Positions 16,861 to 25,098 of a stretch of DNA of 64,000 nucleotides are shown here, one piece after another. The position numbers were made by a program, and so were the translations under genes. Numbering within the stretch: the stretch's first letter is position 1; each line of letters opens with the position of its first letter. The stretch comes from Comamonas testosteroni TK102 (GTDB lineage: Bacteria; Pseudomonadota; Gammaproteobacteria; Burkholderiales; Burkholderiaceae_C): contig NZ_CP006704.1 in the NCBI RefSeq assembly GCF_000739375.1, positions 3,906,001 to 3,970,000 of the forward strand, in the 5' to 3' direction. The notes under the pieces are model-generated. The model was given only the letters and a program-made list of their open reading frames with translations. It ran no database searches and was not told the DNA's origin.

Positions 16861-17385
16861 TCACATGAGACGCTGCATATGAACGGTCTGCCATAGCGGG
16901 TCTTCTTCGCGCTCGATCACCGCAAAGCCCTGTCTTTGCCAGAACTCAAGAGCTCCCTGCAGGAATGGATGGGTGTGCAGATAAAGCACTTGCACCTGCT
17001 GGGCCAGAGCATGGCGCATCAGCACATCCAGCATCGCCTGCCCCACGCCTGAGCGCCGGAATTGCGGCGCGACAAACAGGCGCACGACCTCGACCACCTT
17101 CTGCGGTCCGAAATCCAGTTGCGCAAATCTGCCGTCATAGTCCCGGCAGGCAATCGTGGCCTGCATGCTTTGGTCAGCATCGAGAGCCGCCAGCATGCAG
17201 CCGCTGCCCGACAGATAGGTCTCTTCGAAATGGCGAAGATCCTCGGGAATTTCCAGTGAAGCGATGCGCCCTCCGAACATGGAAACACGTGCGCTTTGCA
17301 GAAAGCTGTGAACCTGATGCAATTCACGAACGCGCTGGATGGAAACGTCTTGCAAGCGGGGCATGGAGAGGCAATCCGAGCTCAT
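16861..17385 (-). CDS. GNAT-family N-acetyltransferase
   Basis: A 174-residue cytoplasmic acetyltransferase. The acetyl-CoA binding motif A is clear: VVRLFVAPQFRRSGVGQAML, with the R/Q-x-x-G-x-G/A pattern (RRSGVG). Motif B follows near LYLHTHPFLQGALEFWQRQGF, typical of amino-acid or small-molecule GNATs. The start at 17385 is the longest option; an ATG seven codons later (17364) is possible. It is divergent from the cobalamin-riboswitch operon, and nothing in its surroundings indicates the substrate. Confidence 0.85.
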   Translation of the reverse strand: MSSDCLSMPRLQDVSIQRVRELHQVHSFLQSARVSMFGGRIASLEIPEDLRHFEETYLSGSGCMLAALDADQSMQATIACRDYDGRFAQLDFGPQKVVEVVRLFVAPQFRRSGVGQAMLDVLMRHALAQQVQVLYLHTHPFLQGALEFWQRQGFAVIEREEDPLWQTVHMQRLM

Positions 17386-17444
17386 TCGTCGTCTTGGCTT
17401 GGGACTGTTGCTACAAAATCAGCTACATTACCGCAACTTTGGTT

Positions 17445-17640
17445 TCACAAGAACATGCGTGCGCTGCGGCGAATGCATGAGGGAATCCAGTGGTCAGGCA
17501 CCTTCGGGGCCGGCCCGTGAAATGGAACTGCCCCCGCAACTGTAGGCAATGAGCCAGCCATCACACAGCCACTGAACATCTGTTTGGGAAGGCGATGAGC
17601 CAGCGATGATTTGCCAGTCAGGAGACCTGCCAGAGCACCA
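17445..17640 (+). promoter_or_regulatory. Cobalamin (B12) riboswitch
   Basis: The conserved core is easy to read. GGGAATCCAGTGG is followed by ACTGCCCCCGCAACTGTAGG, then GAGCCAGCCATCACA…CCACTG, GGGAAGGCGATGAGCCAGCGATGA, and finally the B12 box GCCAGTCAGGAGACCTGCC (17613-17631). These are the signature blocks of the AdoCbl riboswitch in proteobacteria. The first downstream ATG is at 17780. It should repress the operon when adenosylcobalamin is plentiful. The 5' boundary is approximate. Confidence 0.95.
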
Positions 17641-17779
17641 ACAATTCATTGCCGGCGGGGTGTCCGGGAAGTGAGCATTTCATCGCTCCGCTAACGTGCT
17701 GCCACTCAAGGCAAAGTTCAGGCGCGTGTCCTGCTATGTCTTCCAAGGTGCTTTTCGCCGCTTCTGGAAAGATATTCCG

Positions 17780-18787
17780 ATGCTGCTTCGAAGCCTTGCC
17801 AGCACTGCCCTGCTCGCTACCGCATTTTCCGCTCATGCAACCGACTTTCCTGTGCAACTGCAAAACTGCGGCTACACCCTCACTCTCGACAAGGCGCCCA
17901 CCTCGGTGGTCACCATAGGTCAGGCCGGCACTGAAATGCTTTATGCCCTCGGCCTGGGCGACAAGGTTGTCGGAACAGCGCTCTGGTTCAACCCGGTACA
18001 GCCCCGCTTCAAGGCTGTCAACGACAAGGTGCCACGCCTGTCCGACAACATTCCCAGCTTCGAGTCGGTCCTCGGCAAGCGCCCCGCCTTGGTGGTTTCG
18101 CAGTTTGAATGGATGGTGGGCAAGGATGGCGTGGTGGGCACGCGCGAGCAATTCCATGATCTGCGCATCGCCACCTATGCCATGCCTGCCGACTGCGAAG
18201 GCAAGAACAATCTTGTGGGATCGGACGGCACGCGTACTGCCAGCTACGACGTGAAAGCCCTGTACAAAGGCATTCGCCAGCTGGCCCAGGCTTTTGATGT
18301 CGAGGCCCGCGGCGAAAGCCTGGTCAAAGCGCTGAGCGATCGCCAGACCCAGGCCGTGGCCAAGGTCAAATCCTCGGGGCTCCAGAACCTGTCTGCCGCA
18401 CTGTGGTTCTCCAGCGCAGACCTGGCCGCCGACCCCTATATGGCCGGCAAGAACGGCGTGGCCGGCTACATGATGCAAGCTCTGGGCTTGCGCAACGTCA
18501 TCACATCCGCAGAGGAGTGGCCGACCGTAGGCTGGGAGACGATTGCCAGGGCCAATCCCTCGATTTTGATCGTTGCCCGCATGGACCGTCGCCGCTTCCC
18601 TGCAGACGACTACCAGAAAAAGCTGGACTTCCTCAAGAAGGATCCCGTCACCCAGCACATGGATGCCGTCAAGAACGGCCGCATCGTGATCGTCGACGCC
18701 GATGCCCTGCAGGGATCCATCCGCCAGGTGGACGGCATGGAGCAGATTGCCAATGCGGTGCTGAAGATCGAAGGCCTCTCCAAATAA
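17780..18787 (+). CDS. Corrinoid-type ABC transporter substrate-binding protein (BtuF-like)
   Basis: A 335-residue periplasmic binding protein of the BtuF/FepB/FhuD class. A signal peptide (MLLRSLASTALLATAFSAHA) is followed by NCGYTLTLDKAPTSVVTIGQAGTEML, the standard opening of cluster-A metal-chelate binding proteins, and by a long interdomain helix. The start at 17780 has GGAAAG nine bases upstream and gives a proper signal peptide; the upstream frame from 17696 adds a basic tail without merit. It is the first gene after the cobalamin riboswitch and is followed by permease and ATPase genes, so uptake of cobalamin or a related corrinoid is the best inference. The sequence alone would also fit an iron-siderophore binder. 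Confidence 0.85.
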   Translation: MLLRSLASTALLATAFSAHATDFPVQLQNCGYTLTLDKAPTSVVTIGQAGTEMLYALGLGDKVVGTALWFNPVQPRFKAVNDKVPRLSDNIPSFESVLGKRPALVVSQFEWMVGKDGVVGTREQFHDLRIATYAMPADCEGKNNLVGSDGTRTASYDVKALYKGIRQLAQAFDVEARGESLVKALSDRQTQAVAKVKSSGLQNLSAALWFSSADLAADPYMAGKNGVAGYMMQALGLRNVITSAEEWPTVGWETIARANPSILIVARMDRRRFPADDYQKKLDFLKKDPVTQHMDAVKNGRIVIVDADALQGSIRQVDGMEQIANAVLKIEGLSK

Positions 18788-18841
18788 GCCAGGCATCAAC
18801 GAAGTCCGCATGCCGGCGCACCTTGCCCCGGCCGCTGAGCC

Positions 18842-19918
18842 ATGAATACCTACACGCCGAGCCTTTCCAGACCGCATCTACCGGCCGGCCGGTTGCTGCG
18901 CGCCGCCCTACTCGGGGCCGCAGCAGCGGCCTTGCTGCTGCTGGCCGTCGTGTCCGGCATAGCGATTGGCGAGACCGATATCTCCGCCCGCATCGTATAC
19001 GAGGTGCTCGCAAATCAAATGCTGGGCACCAGCTACGTCATAGACCCCATCAATGCGGGCATTGTCTGGAATTACCGCCTGAGCAGAGCCCTGGTCGCAG
19101 CCAGCTGCGGGGCCGGGCTGGCCGTCTGCGGCGTTGTTCTGCAGTCCCTGCTGCGCAATGCCTTGGCCGAGCCCTACCTGCTGGGCATTTCAGCAGGCGC
19201 TTCCACGGGGGCCGTGCTGGTTTCGGTCGCCGGCCTGGGTGCGGGCTTGGTATCGATGAGCACCGGGGCTTTCCTCGGAGCAGTTTGCGCATTTGCCCTG
19301 GTGGCCTTGCTGGCCCATGCCGCTGGCAATGGCGGCCTGCGTAACGGCGGGCAAATCGTGCTGGCCGGCATTGCCGGCTCGCAGCTGTTCAATGCGCTGA
19401 CCTCGTTAATCATCACCAAGTCCGGCAGTGCCGAGCAGGCGCGCGGCATCATGTTCTGGCTGCTCGGCAACCTGAGCGGCGTGCGCTGGCCCGATACGGT
19501 TTTGACGGCATCGGTGACTATGGCAGGAGTGCTGGTGTGTCTGATGCATGCCCGCTCTCTGGACGCGTTCACCTTCGGCAGCGAATCGGCCGCCGCGCTG
19601 GGAGTGCCCGTGCGCCGCGTGCAGCTGACCCTGCTGCTGGCAGCTGCCTTGATGACAGCCGTCATGGTTTCCGTGGTCGGAGCGATAGGCTTCGTGGGCT
19701 TGGTGATTCCTCATGCGGCCCGTCTGCTGGTTGGCGTGCGCCATGGGCGCCTGATCCCGGCCAGCGCCTTGATCGGAGCCATCTTCCTGATTGCCGCCGA
19801 TGTGGTTTCACGCACCCTGATCAAGGGACAGGTTCTGCCCATTGGCGTCATCACCGCCCTGGTCGGCGCGCCGATGTTTGCCGGCATTTTGCTCAGAGGC
19901 CGAAGAGGTCATGCATGA
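18842..19918 (+). CDS. FecCD-family ABC transporter permease (BtuC-like)
   Basis: An inner-membrane permease of 358 residues with about ten helices, matching the FecCD/BtuC family. Visible signatures are NYRLSRALVAASCGAGLAVCG near the start, NALAEPYLLGISAGASTGAV in the middle (the family motif N.LA.P..LG...GA), and GAIGFVGLVIPHAARLLVG towards the end. It probably dimerises to form the transport channel for corrinoid passed on by the binding protein encoded upstream. Its stop overlaps the start of the ATPase gene by four bases (ATGA), a sign of translational coupling. Confidence 0.9.
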   Translation: MNTYTPSLSRPHLPAGRLLRAALLGAAAAALLLLAVVSGIAIGETDISARIVYEVLANQMLGTSYVIDPINAGIVWNYRLSRALVAASCGAGLAVCGVVLQSLLRNALAEPYLLGISAGASTGAVLVSVAGLGAGLVSMSTGAFLGAVCAFALVALLAHAAGNGGLRNGGQIVLAGIAGSQLFNALTSLIITKSGSAEQARGIMFWLLGNLSGVRWPDTVLTASVTMAGVLVCLMHARSLDAFTFGSESAAALGVPVRRVQLTLLLAAALMTAVMVSVVGAIGFVGLVIPHAARLLVGVRHGRLIPASALIGAIFLIAADVVSRTLIKGQVLPIGVITALVGAPMFAGILLRGRRGHA

Positions 19919-20718
19919 CGCCTGACCCCCTCGCCAAGCCGGACATTGTCGCGCTTGAAGCATGTGATATCAGCTGGAAGGCGCGTGGCACAGCCATTGT
20001 CCAGCAGGTCTGCCTGCAAGTGCAGCCGGGTGAAATGCTGGGACTCATAGGGCCGAACGGCTCGGGTAAATCCAGCCTGCTGCGACTGCTATCCGGTGTG
20101 CTCAAGCCCAGCTCGGGCGAGGTGCTGCTGGGGGGACAGGCACTGCGGCGCCTGCCAAGGCGTGCCGTGGCGCGCCGGCTGGCCTTGGTGGCGCAGGACG
20201 CCGACACCCTCGATGCCATCACCGTGGCCGAGGCCGTGGAGCTCGGGCGAACGCCCTGGCTGTCCGCGTTGGCTCCTTTGTCGGCCGCCGACCAGAACAT
20301 CGTCAAAGATGCGCTGCGCGATGTCGGCCTGCTATCCAAGGCAGGCAGCCGCTGGAACACCTTGTCGGGCGGCGAGCGCCAGAGAGCACATATTGCACGG
20401 GCTCTGGCGCAACAGCCCCAGTTGATGCTGCTCGACGAACCCTGCAACCACCTCGATATCCACCAACAACTGTCGCTGATGCAGCTGATCCGGAAGCTTC
20501 CCATCACCAAGGTGATCGCGCTGCACGACCTCAACCAAGCCATGGCCTGCGACCGTCTGGCCGTCATGCATCAGGGCCGCCTGGTTCAGCTGGGCAAGCC
20601 CCTGGAGGTGCTGAGTCCGGATTTGCTGCAGCAAGTCTTTCAGGTTCAGGTGCGCGCCTTGCTGGATCCGGAAGACGGCAGCCACGTGCTGCGCTTTCAA
20701 GCGATGGCCAGTCACTAA
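19915..20718 (+). CDS. ABC transporter ATP-binding protein (BtuD-like)
   Basis: A 267-residue ATPase that energises the FecCD-type permease. Walker A is GPNGSGKSSLL, the Q-loop lies near LVAQDADTL, the signature is LSGGERQRAHIARAL, Walker B is LMLLDEPCNHLD, and the switch histidine is in ALHDLNQA. The ATG at 19915 overlaps the permease stop. An upstream in-frame extension to 19537 only shadows the permease gene and is rejected. Being the third gene of a riboswitch-controlled operon supports a corrinoid importer. Confidence 0.9.
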   Translation: MTPDPLAKPDIVALEACDISWKARGTAIVQQVCLQVQPGEMLGLIGPNGSGKSSLLRLLSGVLKPSSGEVLLGGQALRRLPRRAVARRLALVAQDADTLDAITVAEAVELGRTPWLSALAPLSAADQNIVKDALRDVGLLSKAGSRWNTLSGGERQRAHIARALAQQPQLMLLDEPCNHLDIHQQLSLMQLIRKLPITKVIALHDLNQAMACDRLAVMHQGRLVQLGKPLEVLSPDLLQQVFQVQVRALLDPEDGSHVLRFQAMASH

Positions 20719-20733
20719 AACCGAAAGTTCCTC

Positions 20734-21213
20734 ATGCCTGCTCCCAGCGCCATCCGTATTGCCGCCTTGCTTGCCTGCAGTTTGTCAGGGCACTTCGCCA
20801 CAGCAGAAACCGTCGAAATCAAGATGCTCAACCGAGGTCCTCACGCAGCCATGGCGTACGAGCCCGAGTTCGTCAGGATCGCAGCAGGCGACAGCGTCAA
20901 ATTCCTCGCGACCAGCAGCGGGCACGATGCGGTATCCATCGCGGGGATGGCGCCGGCAGGCGCGACGCCCTTCAGAGGCAAGACCAATCAGGAAATCACG
21001 GTCACCATGACCGAGCCAGGTCTTTACGGCGTCAAGTGCCAGCCCCACTATGCAATGGGCATGGTGATGCTGATCCAGGTCGGCGACAGCCCCTTGTCCC
21101 AGCTATCCGTACCGGATGACGTGCCTGAACAGGCGAGGCAGCGCTTCCAGGACATCGCTGCACGCGCCCAGACCGCAGCCCGAACATCCAGAGAGCCACA
21201 CCATGGCCAATGA
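20734..21213 (+). CDS. Pseudoazurin-like type I copper protein
   Basis: A 159-residue secreted cupredoxin. The signal peptide ends around ATA/ET. The mature protein shows the pseudoazurin pattern (VEIKMLNRGPHAAMAYEP), with type I copper ligands His64 (GHDAV), Cys102, His105 and Met110 in CQPHYAMGM. Pseudoazurins carry electrons in the periplasm, classically to nitrite reductase, but no denitrification gene is nearby. Here it lies 15 bases after the ABC ATPase gene and before an OprD-type porin gene in an apparently riboswitch-controlled operon. Periplasmic redox or reduction of the corrinoid cobalt centre is an attractive guess but pure inference. The tail beyond residue 120 is longer than in typical pseudoazurins. 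Confidence 0.88.
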   Translation: MPAPSAIRIAALLACSLSGHFATAETVEIKMLNRGPHAAMAYEPEFVRIAAGDSVKFLATSSGHDAVSIAGMAPAGATPFRGKTNQEITVTMTEPGLYGVKCQPHYAMGMVMLIQVGDSPLSQLSVPDDVPEQARQRFQDIAARAQTAARTSREPHHGQ

Positions 21214-21259
21214 AATCCGGCCCATCGGGCCTGCAGCCGCCACTGAAAAGATCCATTCG

Positions 21260-22591
21260 ATGAGAGTCCGTGTTTGTCGTCTTTGGGCACTGCGCACCGT
21301 CATGCTATGCGCCAGTGGTGGCGCTGTTGCCGGTGCACAAGATGACGCCAAAGGCTTTGTCGAGGGCGCTGCACTCCATATGCAAAACCGCATGCTGCTT
21401 GAACAGCTCGACTACCAGAAAGGAAGCAGCTTTCGTGCGGCCAGCGGACAAAGAGGTCAGACACTGGCCCGAGAATCGGCTTACGGCCTGATGCTCAATT
21501 ACGAATCGGGCTACACGCAGGGCGTTCTCGGCCTGGGGCTCGATGCACATGCCTATGGCGCCGTCAATCTGGGGACACAGGCCGAGCATGCACGGGCAAC
21601 GCCTCGCTACGTGGCCAAGGATGGGCAAGAGATTGCGGATAGCTTCGGTCGTGCCGGCGCTGCACTGAAAGCCCGAATCTCTTCCACGGAACTGAAAGTG
21701 GGCGAGATGCGGACCAAGACACCGATCTTCAGTTCGTCCGATACCCGATTGCTGCCTGAAAGCAATCGGGGCTGGCAAGTCACCAGCAGAGACATCCCCA
21801 CACTCACGCTGCAGGCCGGGCGATTTACCGGCTGGGCCGACCGCAATGCGCGCAAGAACGGTGCCGACCTGCTGGGCAACTATTCGGGCGTAACCAGCGG
21901 CTCCTTCAGCTTTGTAGGCGCAGCATGGGACACTCCCGTTCCACATCTGACGCTGAGCAGCTACTACGGACAATACGCGGATAACTGGAACACCGCGTAC
22001 CTGGGAAGTTTTTACAAGCTTCCTCTGTCAGACAAGCGTGCGCTGTCGTTCAACCTGAACCTCTATCGCAGCACCGATACCGGCAGGGCCAGGTCTGGCG
22101 AGATTGACACCACCACCTGGAGCCTGATGAGCAGCTACGTCGCAGGCGCTCACAGATTCGGCCTCGGCTACCAGAAGGTCAACGGCAACAATCCGTTTGA
22201 CTATGTGAACCGCGGCTCCATCTGGTTGGAGAACGCCATGCAGCTGTCCGACTTCAACGGCCCGCGCGAAGCGTCCTGGCAACTCAAATACGATGTGGAC
22301 CTGGGTTCCATCGCCACCCCGGGGTTGAGCGCGGGCGTTGCCTACACCAGAGGCTCCGGAATCGACAATAGCCGCCTCAATGCCGTGTATGCCAGCTACC
22401 TCGGCTATTCGGGAACCCAGGGCAAGCACTGGGAACGCGACCTTCTGCTCAGATACACGGTGCAGCATGGGGCGGCGAAGCATCTGAATTTGCAGCTGCG
22501 CTACGGCGTGCATCGCACCAACAAGGCCCAAGGCGAGGCCAATATGAATCAGCTTCGACTGCAGGCGGAATTGCCGTTCAAGATCCTGTAG
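21260..22591 (+). CDS. OprD-family outer-membrane porin
   Basis: A 443-residue outer-membrane protein. After the signal peptide (RTVMLCASGGAVAGAQ) it follows the OprD family: GFVEGAALHMQNRMLLEQLDY at the start, LKVGEMRTKTPIF, LTLQAGRFTGW in the middle, and a C-terminal beta-strand ending in a hydrophobic residue (QLRLQAELPFKIL). OprD porins form narrow, substrate-selective 18-strand channels for small anions or amino acids. I start at the ATG at 21260 with GAAAAGA upstream; an ATG at 21203 would add 19 residues before the signal peptide and is less likely. It is the last gene of the riboswitch operon. OprD porins are too narrow for intact cobalamin, so what it carries here is open. Confidence 0.88.
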   Translation: MRVRVCRLWALRTVMLCASGGAVAGAQDDAKGFVEGAALHMQNRMLLEQLDYQKGSSFRAASGQRGQTLARESAYGLMLNYESGYTQGVLGLGLDAHAYGAVNLGTQAEHARATPRYVAKDGQEIADSFGRAGAALKARISSTELKVGEMRTKTPIFSSSDTRLLPESNRGWQVTSRDIPTLTLQAGRFTGWADRNARKNGADLLGNYSGVTSGSFSFVGAAWDTPVPHLTLSSYYGQYADNWNTAYLGSFYKLPLSDKRALSFNLNLYRSTDTGRARSGEIDTTTWSLMSSYVAGAHRFGLGYQKVNGNNPFDYVNRGSIWLENAMQLSDFNGPREASWQLKYDVDLGSIATPGLSAGVAYTRGSGIDNSRLNAVYASYLGYSGTQGKHWERDLLLRYTVQHGAAKHLNLQLRYGVHRTNKAQGEANMNQLRLQAELPFKIL

Positions 22592-22647
22592 ACCTGGACA
22601 AGTCCGGCAATCCAGCGATTCGTTGGGACTGCGTTTTCGGGCCAGCA

Positions 22648-22675
22648 AAAAGCCCCGGCACTGGGGCCGAGGCTT
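22648..22675 (+). terminator. Probable terminator of the corrinoid operon
   Basis: Hairpin AAAGCC-CGGC / GCCG-GGCTTT with one mismatch and a short loop, 57 bases after the porin stop. It has only a weak T tract, so termination may be inefficient. Confidence 0.5.
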
Positions 22676-23326
22676 TGGAATTGGCGCCAGGGGTCAAGCC
22701 ATCTTTCAGTGCTACAACCAGAACCCAGCGCTACGCATCTTGCCTTTGAAATGTGACAGCCAGATGGCAAAAGTCTCAACCCGTTAGCGGCAACCCGCAC
22801 AAGCCGCCCTCTTGCAGGGCACCCACAATATTGATCGCCGCCGGCCTGACTCTGGCTGTCTGGCCTTCTGCCGCGTTCCCGTCTGTGGTCCTCTCTCTTG
22901 CCGGCCTGCATGCCTTGGTCTCGGCGTTCATGGCCGGCTCTTTGGCCGCCGCTTCCTCAACCCTTAGTCCTCAACGTCAAAGGGTTATTTGTGAACGATT
23001 CTCAATTGCGTTTATGATTCATCCCATGGTGCAGCAAATCGCTGTACCGCCTCTTCATCGTGGGGCGCTGACAAGCAGGGGCTTGCAGCGTTTTAGCTAG
23101 CCAGCGGCCCTCTCCTATTAGCCAAGCCTTTTTTCCACGATCGAGCCTCTCAGCTCTGCAGCAAGCGCTGCTGCGGTCTTGCAGTCCTTGCATGACAACT
23201 TCCACCTGGATGCCAAGAGCGCTTTAACCTCCACACCCATCACCCTGCGCAGCCTATCAGCCGCGCGATGCGCAAGGGCCGGCCACCCGGCGACCATCTC
23301 TGCCAGCACCGCTGGCTCATTACGAT
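22676..23326. other. Gene-poor stretch; candidate Fur box inside
   Basis: About 650 bases. Frames at 22753-23100 (plus, 115 codons with a hydrophobic middle) and 23118-23309 (minus, 63 codons) are open but I cannot support either. A Fur-box-like sequence lies at 22993-23010 but no obvious iron gene follows. Confidence 0.35.
22993..23010. promoter_or_regulatory. Candidate Fur box
   Basis: On the minus strand the site reads CGCAATTGAGAATCGTTC, close to the GAGAATCATT core of proteobacterial Fur boxes. The only ORF right after it on the plus strand is 24 codons long (23025-23099). It may be an orphan or relic site. Confidence 0.4.
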
Positions 23327-23355
23327 TTGCGCATAAAAGAGCAATGCTTTATAAT
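23327..23355 (+). promoter_or_regulatory. Sigma-70-type promoter of the IF-1 unit
   Basis: TTGCGC (23327-23332) and TATAAT (23350-23355) with a 17-base spacer, an almost ideal spacing. It precedes a 220-base leader and the two-gene unit ending in infA. Confidence 0.65.
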
Positions 23356-23575
23356 ATCTGCGTTGCTGCGCGGCACTTGCCCTGCGCAGCATCTCTCAGG
23401 CAGATCTCACGTTGCCCACGCTCGGCTACATACAGCCGGAGCATTCCCTGGCAAGAAGCATGAGCCACCCGCAAGCGGGCTGGCTTATTTGATCCCGACT
23501 CGTCAGAGCCGGATTCCTTCATTTTTCATTGGACGGCATGCCCTGCCCAGGGTTGGTGCCGCCCGTTGACTCGAT
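23356..23575 (+). ncRNA. Long, structured 5' leader of the IF-1 transcript
   Basis: Some 220 bases separate the promoter from the first ATG. Two hairpins are visible: GCTGCGC…GCGCAGC near 23365-23391 and the GCC-CCGC / GCGG-GGC stem near 23463-23489. Long structured leaders are common in cold-shock mRNAs, and IF-1 is cold-induced in E. coli, so temperature-dependent control is possible. I match it to no named RNA family. Confidence 0.4.
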
Positions 23576-23794
23576 ATGCACACAGAACAAATCACAGAGC
23601 GTGTCGGCAACTACATTGTGACTGCCCTCACCCAAATGACTCACTCCGGCAAGGTTGCTGCAGCGGTTTCCATCCGTCGCGGAACCTATGACCGGATTTT
23701 CAGATTTATCCGCCAGTTCGACACCCCGGACATGGCCAGCAAATATGCACTCGCCGAAGGGCGCAGTATGGTGCTGGACAACCAGTTGAACTGA
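23576..23794 (+). CDS. Hypothetical protein (72 aa) upstream of IF-1
   Basis: A 72-residue basic, helical soluble protein. It contains [31 protein letters not shown] and ends VLDNQLN. There is no signal peptide, cysteine or known motif. It lies 23 bases before the infA start on the same strand, behind a strong promoter and long leader, so it is very likely co-expressed with IF-1. I do not recognise the family; regular codon use and context argue that it is real. Confidence 0.65.
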   Translation: MHTEQITERVGNYIVTALTQMTHSGKVAAAVSIRRGTYDRIFRFIRQFDTPDMASKYALAEGRSMVLDNQLN

Positions 23795-23817
23795 CCTTTT
23801 TGTTGAAAGGAAATGTT

Positions 23818-24081
23818 TTGGCCAAAGAAGAATTGATTGAAATGCAAGGCAGAGTGGACGAAGTTTTGCCGGACGCCCGTTTTCGTGTAACGCTGGACAA
23901 CGGCCACCAGCTGATTGCCTACTCCGGCGGCAAGATGCGCAAGCACCGCATTCGCGTGCTGGCAGGCGACAAGGTAACGCTGGAGATGTCTCCCTACGAT
24001 CTGAACAAGGGTCGCCTGACCTTCCGTCACATCGAGCGCTCCAACAACAGCCATCCCGCGCCGCAGCAGCGCCGCCACTAA
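23818..24081 (+). CDS. infA: Translation initiation factor IF-1
   Basis: An 87-residue OB-fold protein that binds the ribosomal A site with IF-2 and IF-3 during initiation. It matches IF-1 throughout: [42 protein letters not shown], then [16 protein letters not shown]-terminal tail of about 15 residues extends beyond the usual IF-1 end, as seen in other betaproteobacterial copies. The start is TTG at 23818, six bases after AAAGGA; the ATG at 23813 is out of frame and only one base from the ribosome site. It stands outside a ribosomal-protein operon, so it is probably a second infA copy; that cannot be checked in this window. Confidence 0.93.
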   Translation: MAKEELIEMQGRVDEVLPDARFRVTLDNGHQLIAYSGGKMRKHRIRVLAGDKVTLEMSPYDLNKGRLTFRHIERSNNSHPAPQQRRH

Positions 24082-24773
24082 GCATCAGCAGTGGATCTGG
24101 TGGACGGCCCCCGACCACCAGCTTCGGCGCTGCGCAAGCGCCCGCTCAGCAGCATCGTGCCAACATCAGGGCTCTGGCACCGGAATTCGCTTGAGGCAGG
24201 CTCGCGCCACTTGGCGCCAGATGCTGCATCACCTCCGAAGTCGGCAGTCAGCCTTGACCGACATCCCTTAGGCATGCGGAAGCCGGAGCAGCAAGGCTGC
24301 AACCGGCCTCACCCCAACTATCCCTCCAAGAACTCTGCGCCCCATGGCATGGCTGCTATCGCCCTGCTGATGGTGCCGCACTGTCAGGCAGGCCATCATC
24401 GAACTGGCCTTGCAGGCATCCCGGCGCCGCGGCCCGGGAGGAATGCCTGGACCCGGAAGCCATGGCATTCACGGGTTCGTGTCTACCGAAGTCCACGTCA
24501 AAACAGCCCTCGAAGAAAAGCTACTTAATACATAGCTTCTTCCGCTGTCCAATTCTCCATTTCAGATGGAAAATAGTCTGAAGTTCCCGTATTTACTGCG
24601 TAAGGCGCTCATATTTTTTATGAGCATGGAACAACAACCCACGCACAAGCCACAGCCACAGCGCGAATTGCGCTCATGAATTGATACAGTCTCCTCGGTG
24701 CATTGCGCTTATGCTCGCAGCGTTTTGAACACCGATGCAGCCATGGCTCCGGCCTTTGACTGCCCCATCCAGA
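24082..24773. other. Intergenic stretch with a palindrome
   Basis: About 690 bases after infA. A 145-codon plus-strand frame (24091-24528) is proline- and arginine-rich with no domain and is not accepted. A perfect palindrome GCTCATA–5 T–TATGAGC sits at 24607-24625, in AT-rich DNA that could be the promoter region of the His-rich protein gene. Confidence 0.4.
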
Positions 24774-25094
24774 ATGAAGAAAACCCTTGCTCTCGTTTCC
24801 ATCTGCCTGCCCATGGCGCTGATTGCCACACCTCTGACCAGCCTGGCACATGACCGCCATCATCATCACCATCACCACAAGCGCGAGCACAAGGAAGAGT
24901 ACTGGGATGGCCAATGCAAGGTGGAGCGCAAGTGGAAGAGCAACGGCGAGTACAAGGAAAAGCGCAAGTGCAGGAGCCGTCCCGCGGCCTACCATGTACC
25001 CCAGCCCGTGTACATGGCCCCGCCCCAGCCGGTCTATGTCGCGCCGCAACCGCAGGGGCTGGTGATTGATTCGCGCATCGTGCTCAGGCCCTGA
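24774..25094 (+). CDS. Secreted histidine-rich protein (106 aa)
   Basis: A small exported protein. The signal peptide runs MKKTLALVSICLPMALIATP to about LTSLA. The mature end begins HDRHHHHHHHKREH, a run of seven histidines. Two cysteines (GQCKVERKW and KRKCRSR) and a Pro/Gln/Val-rich tail (YMAPPQPVYVAPQP) follow. The His run suggests binding of Ni, Zn, Cu or Co in the periplasm, but no metal transporter gene is adjacent. I start at the Met that opens the signal peptide; an upstream in-frame ATG at 24735 would bury it. It converges with a LysR gene with a four-base gap. No named family recognised. Confidence 0.7.
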   Translation: MKKTLALVSICLPMALIATPLTSLAHDRHHHHHHHKREHKEEYWDGQCKVERKWKSNGEYKEKRKCRSRPAAYHVPQPVYMAPPQPVYVAPQPQGLVIDSRIVLRP

Positions 25095-25098
25095 GCCG

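Noticed and set aside
18403..19344. A 313-codon plus-strand frame across the end of the binding-protein gene and start of the permease gene
   Set aside because: Both genes are clear in their own frames with domain motifs; this frame is arginine-rich shadow.
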